Shown here one piece after another: positions 1-6,358 of a stretch of 11,254 nt of DNA. The position numbers and the translations under genes were made by a program. Under the pieces are notes generated by a model. It searched no databases. It had not been told where the DNA came from and saw nothing but the letters and a program-made list of their open reading frames with translations. The DNA comes from B16-G9 sp964400655. GTDB lineage: Bacteria; Bacteroidota; Bacteroidia; Bacteroidales; F082. Location: NCBI GenBank assembly GCA_964400655.1, contig CAYNVN010000054.1, positions 1 to 11,254 on the forward strand, read 5' to 3'. Numbering within the stretch: position 1 is the first letter of the stretch; each line of letters starts with the position of its first letter.

Positions 1-28
1 CGTCATTCCGAAGGAGGTACGACTGAGG

Positions 29-60
29 CCCGCCCGAACGTACCGTTCGGTACGGGCGGG
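29..60. repeat. GC-rich palindrome inserted in the first repeat head
   Basis: Outer arms CCCGCCC/GGGCGGG enclose the inner hairpin GTACC-GTTC-GGTAC. The second copy of the repeat head at 134-168 reads straight from GACTGAGG into AATCTCC. Here the same junction is split by this roughly 32-bp palindrome, so it looks like an insertion into an older repeat. No target duplication longer than one or two G residues can be seen. Confidence 0.6.
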
Positions 61-86
61 AATCTCCCGGGCAATGGCCTGTTCCA

Positions 87-161
87 CTGTCACTCTTCGA
101 CTCCGCTCAGAGTGACAATTCCGCAAACCCCAACGTCATCCCGAAGGAGGTACGACTGAGG
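87..161 (+). repeat. 75-bp direct repeat, copy 1
   Basis: This copy matches 536-610 with 3 mismatches in 75 bases and no gaps. It contains a 9-bp inverted repeat, TGTCACTCT at 88-96 and AGAGTGACA at 109-117. The core read on the other strand is CTGAGCGGAGTCGAAG, a motif of the REP type. It ends with the head sequence CGTCATCCCGAAGGAGG plus GACTGAGG. Confidence 0.85.
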
Positions 162-229
162 AATCTCCTGAGGACTGGCCTGCCCCTTAGGCAAAAGAGG
201 GTTCGGTCGTTCAAAGTAGGGGATTCCCG

Positions 230-241
230 CCTGCCGGCAGG
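230..241. repeat. Perfect 12-bp palindrome CCTGCCGGCAGG
   Basis: This self-complementary 12-mer lies inside the right arm of the left composite element, just after GGGGATTCCCG. The corresponding right arm of the 583-685 unit lacks it, which suggests a secondary insertion rather than part of the ancestral unit. Confidence 0.55.
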
Positions 242-428
242 GCAAGCCTCCTCCTTACGGTCGTCGGAATGACGAAGAAAAAAAGGTCGCCGGAATATCG
301 TGTTGCTGATCGGTTCAATGTTTTTAGGTTTAAAGTTTGAGGAATTGCGAAGACGCGAAGGCGCGAGGGAAACCTCTTCGGTCGAACGGAGGCTTGCGGG
401 GGGGAGTCCGGAAAGGTTGAGAAGTTGA

Positions 429-465
429 GCTTGTTGCTTGTTACTTGATGCTTGTTGCTCGTTAC
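429..465 (+). repeat. Two-copy tandem repeat, period 21
   Basis: GCTTGTTGCTTGTTAC at 429-444 recurs as GCTTGTTGCTCGTTAC at 450-465 with one mismatch. The surrounding stretch 275-483 otherwise shows no gene. It includes a GCGAAGACGCGAAGGCGCGA tract (347-366) with a short internal period. Two copies are too few for a CRISPR array. Confidence 0.6.
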
Positions 466-483
466 CCCGCCCGCAAGTGCCAG

Positions 484-535
484 CGTCATTCCGAGGGAAG
501 CGAACCCGAAAGCTTTCGGGGAGCGAGGAGGCCAG
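484..535. repeat. REP-like unit split by palindrome CCCGAAAGCTTTCGGG
   Basis: The unit opens with CGTCATTCCGAGGGAAGCGA, a variant of the head at positions 1 and 134. It is interrupted by the perfect 16-bp palindrome at 505-520. AGCGA occurs directly before (499-503) and after (522-526) the interruption, resembling a 5-bp target duplication. The unit then runs into the second copy of the 75-bp direct repeat. Confidence 0.65.
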
Positions 536-610
536 CTGTCACTCTTCGACTCCGCTCAGAGTGACAATTCCGCAAGCTCCAACGTCATCCCGAAGGAGGA
601 ACGACTGAGG
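536..610 (+). repeat. 75-bp direct repeat, copy 2
   Basis: This is the second copy of the 87-161 repeat, differing at 576, 578 and 600. It carries the same GTCACTCT...AGAGTGAC inverted repeat (537-566). Its last 28 bases form the left terminus of the 583-685 unit. Confidence 0.85.
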
Positions 611-685
611 CCTGCCCCTTAGGTAAAAGTGGGTTCAGTCGTCAATAGTAGGGGATTTCTCGGTCGTTCCTCCCTCGAAATGACG
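583..685. repeat. MITE-like unit with 27-bp terminal inverted repeats
   Basis: The left end (583-609) and the reverse complement of the right end (659-685) agree at 23 of 27 positions, and both contain GGAGGAACGAC. The interior (611-656) matches 179-225 of the left composite element (CCTGCCCCTTAGG...TAGGGGATT). The unit is therefore about 103 bp and occurs at least twice here in related forms. No transposase is encoded, so mobility would have to be supplied in trans. Confidence 0.7.
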
Positions 686-790
686 AGGTAATATGAATGA
701 ACGACGTAGTATCAACTCTAAGTACTCCAAACTTTAGCGCACTCCATGCACTTTATATCTAAAGAGGCTGTCCGCTGTTTATTGGGTAAT

Positions 791-844
791 AAAAAAAGCA
801 CCCTGCCATTTTACCGGTTGGGTAAAATAACAAGGTGCTTTTTT
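791..844 (-). terminator. Two-tier intrinsic terminator for the aminopeptidase gene, probably bidirectional
   Basis: The base stem pairs AAAAAAAGCACC (791-802) with GGTGCTTTTTT (834-844). An upper stem pairs ATTTTACC (808-815) with GGTAAAAT (821-828). It starts 17 bases beyond the peptidase stop codon and ends in a T run when read on either strand. No gene is seen between the repeats and this terminator (686-790). Confidence 0.85.
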
Positions 845-860
845 GTTGTTTTTTTATGGA

Positions 861-2066
861 TTATTTTATTTCACAGGCTTTGGCTATTTTCTTTGGAACG
901 GCATCTTTATGAACGGCAATACCAATGGTTTGAAGCTGAACAAAAGGTACCGAAGCATAAAAATATCCTTTGTAAATATGCCCGTCGGTTCCCCAGGAGT
1001 TTTTTATTTTATAATATTTATTACCATCCTGGTCAACGGCAGTACCTACGATAAGCATGCCGTGGTCGTCGGTTACTTCGTAATTGTCATATTTTTTCTG
1101 ACGCATCTCTTGTGTAATAACCTTTTCTTTTACGGGGCCGTCAAATTTATACATGGCAGCTCTTTTTTCGCGTTCGGTAAGTTTTTCCCATTTCTCTTTT
1201 TCGGTGCCTGACAGGTCGGGATTTTCAACGTCGGGAATTACGGCAACACCGTTTTTCCACGAAAACCCTTTGTCGCTTACATCGGCACCCCATGCAACGG
1301 TATAACCGTTTTCCAGAGCATTATCGATAATGGCCATCATATCGTCCATGGGAACGTTCATCCACTCGGCCCACAACCAGTTATCGGGAATGGCAATGGC
1401 AAAAGGCTGATAAAAAGGATGGTGATTGTATGAAGTAAATTCAATGTAATCTTCGGCATTTACGCCTGTCATATCACGAAAACTTTCGGGAGTATATTCT
1501 TTTCCGTCGTAGGTAAATTTTCCGGGAAGTTCGCCGAGGTAGGTGTTCAGTACTTTGTCAAAACCTTCGTGCCATACGGGGGTGAGTTTGCGGTTTTTAT
1601 TCTTAACCACGGCATCAACATAATTTTTAAGTACGGCATCCATTTCGCCGTGAACGTGTTTGTCTTCTCCGTAGTTCAATCCTGGATATGCTTCGTCGGG
1701 AACCAGTCCGTATTTTTCAATTACTCTGAAAACGTCGGTAAATTCGGCACCCGAGCCAAAATTAAGATGGCCGGCAAGGCGAACATATTTTTCAGCTTTG
1801 TCGGAGTAAGTGTGGTTTACACAAAACATTTCGGAAAGGTCGTACTCTTTATTTTGTGTTCTCATCAACTCAGCTTCAATAAAAGCAATGCCCGAAAAGC
1901 TCCAGCAGGTACCCGAACGGTATTGGTTTTTTACCGAAGTGTGCGGAACAATAATTTTATCGGTAAACTGATACCCTTTTTTTTCCTCCTTTTTCTCTTC
2001 CTGTGCGAAAACGGAGAGGTTGAACATAAATGTTGCAATCAGCAACCACGATAATTTTAATTTCAT
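861..2066 (-). CDS. Secreted C1-family cysteine aminopeptidase (bleomycin hydrolase / PepC type)
   Basis: The 401-residue protein carries the papain-fold catalytic set of the C1B family: oxyanion Gln48 and nucleophile Cys54 in NQYRSGTCWSF, His335 in DDHGMLIVG and Asn356 in KNSWG. Family members are aminopeptidases that trim peptides and usually act in the cytosol as hexameric barrels. This one starts with a Lys-containing hydrophobic leader ending SVFA (residues 18-21), a likely signal peptidase I site. Export to the periplasm is therefore inferred. ATG 2066 is chosen because it begins the signal peptide and lies 35 bases below a TACTTTTG box. The ORF is full length, though somewhat shorter than the roughly 450 residues of cytosolic homologues. 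It is followed by its own terminator. Peptide scavenging is the likely role, but the substrate is unknown. Confidence 0.88.
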   Translation of the reverse strand: MKLKLSWLLIATFMFNLSVFAQEEKKEEKKGYQFTDKIIVPHTSVKNQYRSGTCWSFSGIAFIEAELMRTQNKEYDLSEMFCVNHTYSDKAEKYVRLAGHLNFGSGAEFTDVFRVIEKYGLVPDEAYPGLNYGEDKHVHGEMDAVLKNYVDAVVKNKNRKLTPVWHEGFDKVLNTYLGELPGKFTYDGKEYTPESFRDMTGVNAEDYIEFTSYNHHPFYQPFAIAIPDNWLWAEWMNVPMDDMMAIIDNALENGYTVAWGADVSDKGFSWKNGVAVIPDVENPDLSGTEKEKWEKLTEREKRAAMYKFDGPVKEKVITQEMRQKKYDNYEVTDDHGMLIVGTAVDQDGNKYYKIKNSWGTDGHIYKGYFYASVPFVQLQTIGIAVHKDAVPKKIAKACEIK

Positions 2067-2101
2067 AATATGATTTTTTAAGGTGTTTGAATTAAAGACA
2101 G

Positions 2102-2109
2102 CAAAAGTA
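2102..2109 (-). promoter_or_regulatory. Bacteroidota-type -7 box TACTTTTG for the aminopeptidase gene
   Basis: The box matches the TAnnTTTG consensus of the Bacteroidota primary sigma factor and lies 35 bases upstream of the ATG at 2066. No convincing -33 TTG element stands about 20 bases further up. Confidence 0.5.
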
Positions 2110-2184
2110 TGAAAATGGTTGAAATTTACGGCTTATGGAGGAAAGATGTTTTTGGTTGTTGCCGGATTTTATTAACTGAAAAAT

Positions 2185-2817
2185 TTACAAACGGTCCAGA
2201 TAATCTTTGCTTTCGGGGCCGGTGCAAAACAGTAAATCCAGTATGCCTGCATTGGGAAAAAACGGTTGTTTATCGGAAAAAACCTGAATATACGAAGGAA
2301 ATTGCATCAATGTTGACGGAAGTTTGGGCGATATTTTATACCTCAGGTCAAGAATGGATTTGTCAGGATTCTTTATAAAGTTTTCGCTTAAGGTCAGCTT
2401 TGAATCTATTCCTATTGTAGTGCAAATATGTTTGGTGAGGTTTGTGTTTAGTTCGAGCAGGTTGCCGGTTCCGGAAAACAGGATTTCTTTGATTTCATCG
2501 GCATAAAATAAAAAATAGGGAGAATTTTGGTAGGCTGTTTCGATTGCCCGCCACTGTTTTATGTGCCACTTTTCGTGTGCTGAAACCACAATATCGCGGG
2601 TTTTGGTATGATTGCCGTTGACTTTTGTTACGGGAACCGTCAGCGGGATGGTTCCTTTATCGGTAACAACAACCGTGCGGTTCCGGTAAGTTTGTTTTGG
2701 CCATGTTTCGTGTTGCTCAATGATTACGTTTTTAAATTTATTGATGTAGTAAAAATATTCAACCGGTCCCAGATAGGCCGTTGAAAGTAAAACTGTATCG
2801 GTTTGGTTTGGTTTCAT
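2185..2817 (-). CDS. WbqC-like family protein
   Basis: Family signatures in this 210-residue protein are STAYLGPVEYF (12-22), the polar motif WPKQTYRNR (39-47), the VPV strand (61-63) and WRAIETAYQNSPYFLFY (89-105). WbqC-like proteins are named after a gene in O-antigen clusters and their biochemical activity is unsettled, so no reaction is assigned. The frame stays open to an upstream ATG at 2856, but that codon falls inside the thioredoxin terminator stem (2839-2859). ATG 2817, which begins MKPNQTDTVLLS and follows the TATTTTTG box, is the better start. No signal peptide is seen, so the protein is probably cytosolic. There is no glycan gene in the window to suggest a pathway. Confidence 0.82.
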   Translation of the reverse strand: MKPNQTDTVLLSTAYLGPVEYFYYINKFKNVIIEQHETWPKQTYRNRTVVVTDKGTIPLTVPVTKVNGNHTKTRDIVVSAHEKWHIKQWRAIETAYQNSPYFLFYADEIKEILFSGTGNLLELNTNLTKHICTTIGIDSKLTLSENFIKNPDKSILDLRYKISPKLPSTLMQFPSYIQVFSDKQPFFPNAGILDLLFCTGPESKDYLDRL

Positions 2818-2824
2818 GGATGCG

Positions 2825-2832
2825 CAAAAATA
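2825..2832 (-). promoter_or_regulatory. -7 box TATTTTTG immediately upstream of the WbqC-like gene
   Basis: The box fits TAnnTTTG and sits only 7 bases before the ATG at 2817, so transcription would begin at or almost at the start codon. It is built from the T tract of the preceding terminator. In such an AT-rich run a chance match is possible. Confidence 0.45.
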
Positions 2833-2866
2833 AAAAAAGCCGTGATGTTGCATCACGGCCTTTTTT
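2831..2866 (-). terminator. Intrinsic terminator of the thioredoxin pair
   Basis: A 9-bp perfect stem GCCGTGATG/CATCACGGC (2839-2847 and 2851-2859) with a 3-base loop is followed on the minus strand by a run of seven T residues (2832-2838). It begins 16 bases after the stop of the cytosolic thioredoxin. An A tract on the other side makes it potentially bidirectional. Confidence 0.88.
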
Positions 2867-2881
2867 ATTTTATAGATAAAA

Positions 2882-3232
2882 CTATTTCAGCAATACATCG
2901 TTGATTGCCTGAATAAGGGTTTCTTTCGGCAAGGCACCAACAGCCATTTGAGGTTGTCCGTCCTTGGGGCAAAACAGCATTGAAGGAATGCTTCTGATAC
3001 CGAATGCTCCCGCCAGTTCAACTTCCGCTTCGGTGTCGATTTTGTATATGTTCAGTTTGCCTTTATATTCTTCAGCAAGTTCTTCAAGAATAGGGGCAAC
3101 TATTTTACAGGGTTGACACCAGTCGGCATAAAAATCAATAATACAAGGTAATTCACCTTCAAATTTCCATTCCTGGTTTTTTTCGTAGTTGAATACTTTT
3201 TCGAAAAATGTTTGTTTTGTTAAATGTTCCAT
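2882..3232 (-). CDS. Cytosolic thioredoxin, TrxP-like
   Basis: This is a single thioredoxin fold of 116 residues with active site WCQPC (Cys39, Cys42) inside IDFYADWCQPCK and the cis-proline Pro83 in RSIPSMLF. The Q in place of the usual G of WCGPC is a conservative change that may shift redox potential. Additional cysteines are Cys30 and Cys88. There is no signal peptide, so it should act in the cytoplasm as a disulfide reductase. It lies 27 bases downstream of the lipoprotein thioredoxin and resembles it over nearly its full length, including EW-(I/K)-(Y/F)EG-(D/E)-(V/L)PC and PQM..GA near the end. This indicates tandem duplication and co-transcription. No SD is visible before the ATG, as is usual in this phylum. 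The reductant partner is not in the window. Confidence 0.9.
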   Translation of the reverse strand: MEHLTKQTFFEKVFNYEKNQEWKFEGELPCIIDFYADWCQPCKIVAPILEELAEEYKGKLNIYKIDTEAEVELAGAFGIRSIPSMLFCPKDGQPQMAVGALPKETLIQAINDVLLK

Positions 3233-3259
3233 TTTAATTATTTGTTATCAATAAACAGG

Positions 3260-3769
3260 TTATTTTTTTTCTGAATCTGCTTTTAAAAGTTGTTCTTTAA
3301 CAACCTGAAAGTATGCTTCTTTTTGCATGGCTCCCGTTTGCATCTGCGGTCTTCCTTTTACCGGTACAAACAATACCGAAGGAATGCTTCTGACACGGAA
3401 TACAGAGGCAAGTTGTCTTTCATGATCCACATTAATCTTATATACTTTCAGTTTGCCGTCGTATGTTTTTGCCAGTTCATCCATAATGGGTGCCACTCTT
3501 TTGCAGGGGCCGCACCAGTCGGCATAAAAGTCGATAACACAAGGTACATCGCCTTCGTAAATCCACTCCTGCGGGTGCGCTTCAAAATTCCACACTTTCT
3601 TCAGGAACTCATCGTAAGTAAGGTGTTCCGGTTTGGCATCTGATTTTTGCTCGTCTCCCGTAATTTCGGTTTTAGATTTGTTTGAGCGGTTTTCACTTCC
3701 TTCACTACTGGTACATGCCATTAAATTAGCGGCAAACAGCAAAATTAATAAAAAACTTAATTTCTTCAT
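3260..3769 (-). CDS. Thioredoxin-domain lipoprotein, TrxP-like
   Basis: In this 169-residue protein a short hydrophobic leader ends in the lipobox LMAC, with Cys19 as the lipidation site. A Ser/Lys/Glu-rich linker (about 20-48) follows, then a thioredoxin domain (about 50-163) with WCGPC (Cys86, Cys89) and cis-Pro130 in RSIPSVLF. The sequence resembles, from memory, the periplasmic TrxP of Bacteroides fragilis. The family reduces disulfides or supplies electrons to periplasmic partners. Lipidation would anchor it to the inner or outer membrane, facing the periplasm. It is the first gene of the pair, with a TATCTTTG box 38 bases upstream. How it is re-reduced is unclear, since no DsbD-like partner lies nearby. 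Confidence 0.9.
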   Translation of the reverse strand: MKKLSFLLILLFAANLMACTSSEGSENRSNKSKTEITGDEQKSDAKPEHLTYDEFLKKVWNFEAHPQEWIYEGDVPCVIDFYADWCGPCKRVAPIMDELAKTYDGKLKVYKINVDHERQLASVFRVRSIPSVLFVPVKGRPQMQTGAMQKEAYFQVVKEQLLKADSEKK

Positions 3770-3807
3770 TATTAGATGTTTGGTTAAAAAATGCTTAAAA
3801 GCGACGG

Positions 3808-3815
3808 CAAAGATA
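3808..3815 (-). promoter_or_regulatory. -7 box TATCTTTG for the thioredoxin pair
   Basis: The box matches TAnnTTTG and lies 38 bases upstream of ATG 3769. It shares a 111-bp divergent intergenic region with the rightward box at 3861-3868. The imperfect palindrome TTATAGCGCTTTAA lies between the two boxes, centred near 3833. It could be a shared operator, but the support is weak. Confidence 0.5.
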
Positions 3816-3860
3816 CATATAATTTGTTATAGCGCTTTAATAACACTAATTCATTTTAAC

Positions 3861-3868
3861 TATTTTTG
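3861..3868 (+). promoter_or_regulatory. -7 box TATTTTTG for the zinc-ribbon gene
   Basis: The box matches TAnnTTTG and ends 12 bases before ATG 3881. It overlaps the TTG codon at 3866 that would otherwise extend the frame by five residues, which argues for the ATG as the true start. Confidence 0.5.
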
Positions 3869-3880
3869 CAAAAATTTTTT

Positions 3881-4303
3881 ATGTCGGTTAAAAAAGTTGA
3901 ATATGACGGTTTGGTGTTAAACCTCAGGCATCGTTTTCCGGATGCGGAAGCCTGTCTGGAGTTTTTGGCAAATTTAAAATGGCGCGATGGCTTTGTTTGT
4001 AAAAAGTGCGGCCATACAAACTATTGTAAAGGTAAAACACCCTATTCTCGTCGCTGTACCCGGTGTAAAAAAGAGGAATCGGCAACAGCCCATACCGTTT
4101 TTCATCGTTGCAAAATTCCCATGACGCAGGCTTTTGAAATGGCGTTTCTGGTTTGTAATCTTCCCGATGTATCTTCGTATCAAATCAGTAAACAGATGAA
4201 TATCCGGCAAATGACCTGTTACAGTTTTCAGAAAAAAGTTAAACAATGTTTATCGGGAAAAAGCAAAGAGCCTGTTTTACATGAGCTGATGAGGCTGGGG
4301 TAG
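3881..4303 (+). CDS. Stand-alone IS1595-type zinc-ribbon / HTH protein (transposase N-terminal domain only)
   Basis: This 140-residue protein has a zinc ribbon with paired knuckles Cys40-x2-Cys43 and Cys59-x2-Cys62. The TAHTVFHRCKIPMTQAF stretch (69-85) and a helix-turn-helix-like segment (about 86-125, SSYQISKQMNIRQMTCYSFQKKV) follow. This order matches the N-terminus of IS1595/ISXO2-type transposases, which normally continue into a DDE domain to about 300 residues. Here the frame ends cleanly and uvrB begins 19 bases later, leaving no room for a DDE domain or inverted ends. It is either a remnant or a free DNA-binding protein. A plausible own promoter and an intact frame favour an expressed gene, but neither proves function. 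Its target is unknown. Confidence 0.7.
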   Translation: MSVKKVEYDGLVLNLRHRFPDAEACLEFLANLKWRDGFVCKKCGHTNYCKGKTPYSRRCTRCKKEESATAHTVFHRCKIPMTQAFEMAFLVCNLPDVSSYQISKQMNIRQMTCYSFQKKVKQCLSGKSKEPVLHELMRLG

Positions 4304-4322
4304 GGCAGGTTACCGTTTTTGG

Positions 4323-6350
4323 TTACTCTTCTTTCTTTTCAAGGAGTTTTTCCAGCTCTTTTATTTCGTCACGCAGGCGTGCCGCTTCAATAAAATCAAG
4401 TACTTTAACTGCTGCCTGCATATCTTTTTTGTTTTTATCAATGGCATCTTTAATATCGCGGGCACTCATGTATTGAACCACAGGGTCGGCGGCAATGCTT
4501 GATTTGTTGTTTTCGACATAAGGTTTGGGTTCGGCTTGCCTGCTGTCGGCAACCGCTGTTTGTCCCATAATGGCCTCGGTTGATTTAATGATTTGTTTTG
4601 GCGTAATACCGTGTTGCAGGTTGTATGCCATCTGTTTTTCGCGGCGGCGGGTGGTTTCTTCCATGGTTCGGCGCATGGAGTCGGTAACTTTATCGGCATA
4701 AAAAATAACCTTGCTGTTGATGTTACGGGCAGCACGTCCCGCTGTTTGGGTAAGCGACCTTTCCGAGCGAAGAAATCCCTCTTTGTCGGCATCAAGGATG
4801 GCCACCAACGCCACCTCCGGCAGGTCAAGTCCTTCGCGAAGCAGGTTAACGCCAACCAAAACATCGTATTTGCCAAGACGCAGGTCGCGCATAATTTCAA
4901 CCCTGTCGAGGGTATCTACATCGGAGTGGATATAATTGGTTTTGATGTTGAGTTTTACAAGGTATTTTGTCAGCTCTTCGGCCATGCGTTTTGTTAAGGT
5001 GGTAACCAGTACGCGGTGTCCCTCTTTTACCGTCTTATCCACTTCATCCAGCAGGTCATCCACCTGATTGTGTGCCGGACGAACCTCAATAACGGGGTCA
5101 AGCAGGCCGGTGGGGCGTATCAGCTGTTCTACCACCACACCTTCCGATTGCTGAAGCTCGTAATCGGCCGGGGTTGCACTAACATAAATAACCTGTCCCG
5201 TAAGCCGTTCAAATTCGTCAAACTTTAAAGGACGGTTATCCATTGCCGAAGGGAGCCTGAAACCATATTCCACCAGATTCTGTTTTCGGGAACGGTCGCC
5301 GCCGTACATGGCCCTTACCTGCGAAACGGTAACATGACTTTCGTCGATCACCGTCAGATAATCATCGGGAAAATAATCCAGCAGACAAAAAGGGCGCGAT
5401 CCGGGAGCCCTGCCGTCGAAATAGCGGGAGTAATTTTCAATGCCCGAACAATAACCCAGTTCGCGCATCATCTCGATATCGTATGTAACCCTGTCTTCCA
5501 GACGTTTTGCTTCAAGATTTTTGCCGATGGAGCGGTAATACTCCGTCTGCTTCATCAGGTCGAGCTGTATTTCGGATACGGCCGTTTTGATTTTATCTTT
5601 GGAGGTTACAAAAATGTTGGCAGGGTAGAGGGTGATATCTTTTAACGATTCTATTCGTTTTCCCGATAACGGATCAATCACTTCGATGGTTTCTATTTCA
5701 TCGCCCCAAAAGATGATTCGGTATGCGTTATCGGCATAAACCGGAAATATGTCCACCGTATCGCCTTTAACACGGAAGTTGCCCCTGTTCAGCTCAATAT
5801 CGTTTCGTGAATAGAGCGAATTAACCAAATCCAGCAACAGTTTGTTCCGGCTGAGCGTTTGACCTGTTTGCAGGTTAACCACGCTGTTGGTAAAATCGTC
5901 GGGGTTGCCGATACCGTAAATACATGATACGGAGGAAACCACAATAACATCACGTCTGCCCGACAATAGTGCCGAGGTGGCGCTCAGTCTTAGCTTTTCA
6001 ATCTCTTCGTTAATGGAGAGGTCTTTTTCGATGTAGGTATTGGTAACGGGCAAATAGGCTTCGGGCTGATAGTAGTCGTAATAGGAAACAAAGTATTCCA
6101 CCCTGTTTTCCGGAAAGAATTGTTTAAACTCACCGTAAAGTTGTGCCGCCAGGGTTTTGTTATGGCTAAGCACAAGGGTTGGCCGGTTAAGTTTGGCCAC
6201 CACGTTGGCAATGGTAAAGGTTTTGCCCGATCCGGTAACGCCCAGCAGCACCTGCGCTTTGTCGCCCCGGTTAATGCCCTCCAACAGTTGTTTGATGGCT
6301 TCGGGCTGGTCGCCCGTGGGTTTAAATTCCGATGTGAGCCTGAATTGCAT
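4323..6350 (-). CDS. uvrB: UvrB, excinuclease ABC subunit B
   Basis: UvrB is the damage-verification helicase of nucleotide excision repair. It receives DNA from UvrA and recruits UvrC for the incisions. All hallmarks are visible in its 675 residues: Walker A GVTGSGKT (37-44), the beta-hairpin region YYDYYQPEAYLP (90-101), the DESH box (336-339), helicase motifs VGVNLLREGLDLPE (499-512) and QTAGRAARN (535-543), and the C-terminal UVR coiled coil that contacts UvrC (about 636-671). Length is typical of the family. The ATG at 6350 gives the expected N-terminus, MQFRLTSEFKPTGDQPEAI. A TATTTTTG box ends 8 bases before it. It is monocistronic here, convergent with the zinc-ribbon gene and without a visible terminator between them. 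Confidence 0.98.
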   Translation of the reverse strand: MQFRLTSEFKPTGDQPEAIKQLLEGINRGDKAQVLLGVTGSGKTFTIANVVAKLNRPTLVLSHNKTLAAQLYGEFKQFFPENRVEYFVSYYDYYQPEAYLPVTNTYIEKDLSINEEIEKLRLSATSALLSGRRDVIVVSSVSCIYGIGNPDDFTNSVVNLQTGQTLSRNKLLLDLVNSLYSRNDIELNRGNFRVKGDTVDIFPVYADNAYRIIFWGDEIETIEVIDPLSGKRIESLKDITLYPANIFVTSKDKIKTAVSEIQLDLMKQTEYYRSIGKNLEAKRLEDRVTYDIEMMRELGYCSGIENYSRYFDGRAPGSRPFCLLDYFPDDYLTVIDESHVTVSQVRAMYGGDRSRKQNLVEYGFRLPSAMDNRPLKFDEFERLTGQVIYVSATPADYELQQSEGVVVEQLIRPTGLLDPVIEVRPAHNQVDDLLDEVDKTVKEGHRVLVTTLTKRMAEELTKYLVKLNIKTNYIHSDVDTLDRVEIMRDLRLGKYDVLVGVNLLREGLDLPEVALVAILDADKEGFLRSERSLTQTAGRAARNINSKVIFYADKVTDSMRRTMEETTRRREKQMAYNLQHGITPKQIIKSTEAIMGQTAVADSRQAEPKPYVENNKSSIAADPVVQYMSARDIKDAIDKNKKDMQAAVKVLDFIEAARLRDEIKELEKLLEKKEE

Positions 6351-6358
6351 ATCGGGAG

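Larger units (their letters stand above)
1..274. repeat. Composite REP/MITE-like repeat, left element
   Basis: The element opens with CGTCATTCCGAAGGAGG at position 1 and closes with the inverted counterpart TCGGAATGACG near 264-274. A second internal copy of the head lies at 134-161. Between the two heads is the module holding the GTCACTCT...AGAGTGAC inverted repeat (88-117). Two foreign-looking palindromes (29-60 and 230-241) interrupt the element. It has no coding signature: frames are short and shared with the repeat. The mirrored ends suggest a non-autonomous palindromic repeat family. The left edge is cut by the window, so the full unit may be longer. Confidence 0.75.

Noticed and set aside
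429..465. Possible start of a CRISPR-like array
   Set aside because: There are only two imperfect 16-base copies with a 5-base gap and no further repeats or spacers.
211..489. A 92-codon minus-strand frame in the repeat region
   Set aside because: It runs through the REP units and the 21-bp tandem tract. Its TSNK repeats come directly from that tract and no protein family is recognisable.
746..1211. Two plus-strand frames of 102 and 122 codons
   Set aside because: They start in or near the terminator and lie opposite the aminopeptidase coding sequence. Their composition is that of antisense translation of a real gene.
2818..2856. Upstream ATG (2856) extending the WbqC-like protein by 13 residues
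   Set aside because: The codon lies inside the thioredoxin terminator hairpin, and the extension (MMQHHGFFYFCAS) includes translation of that stem and T tract.
3866..3880. TTG start five codons before the zinc-ribbon ATG
   Set aside because: It overlaps the TATTTTTG promoter box, and the added residues come from an A/T run.
4466..4900. A 144-codon minus-strand frame within uvrB
   Set aside because: It is a shifted frame of uvrB, whose own frame is intact and carries all helicase motifs.
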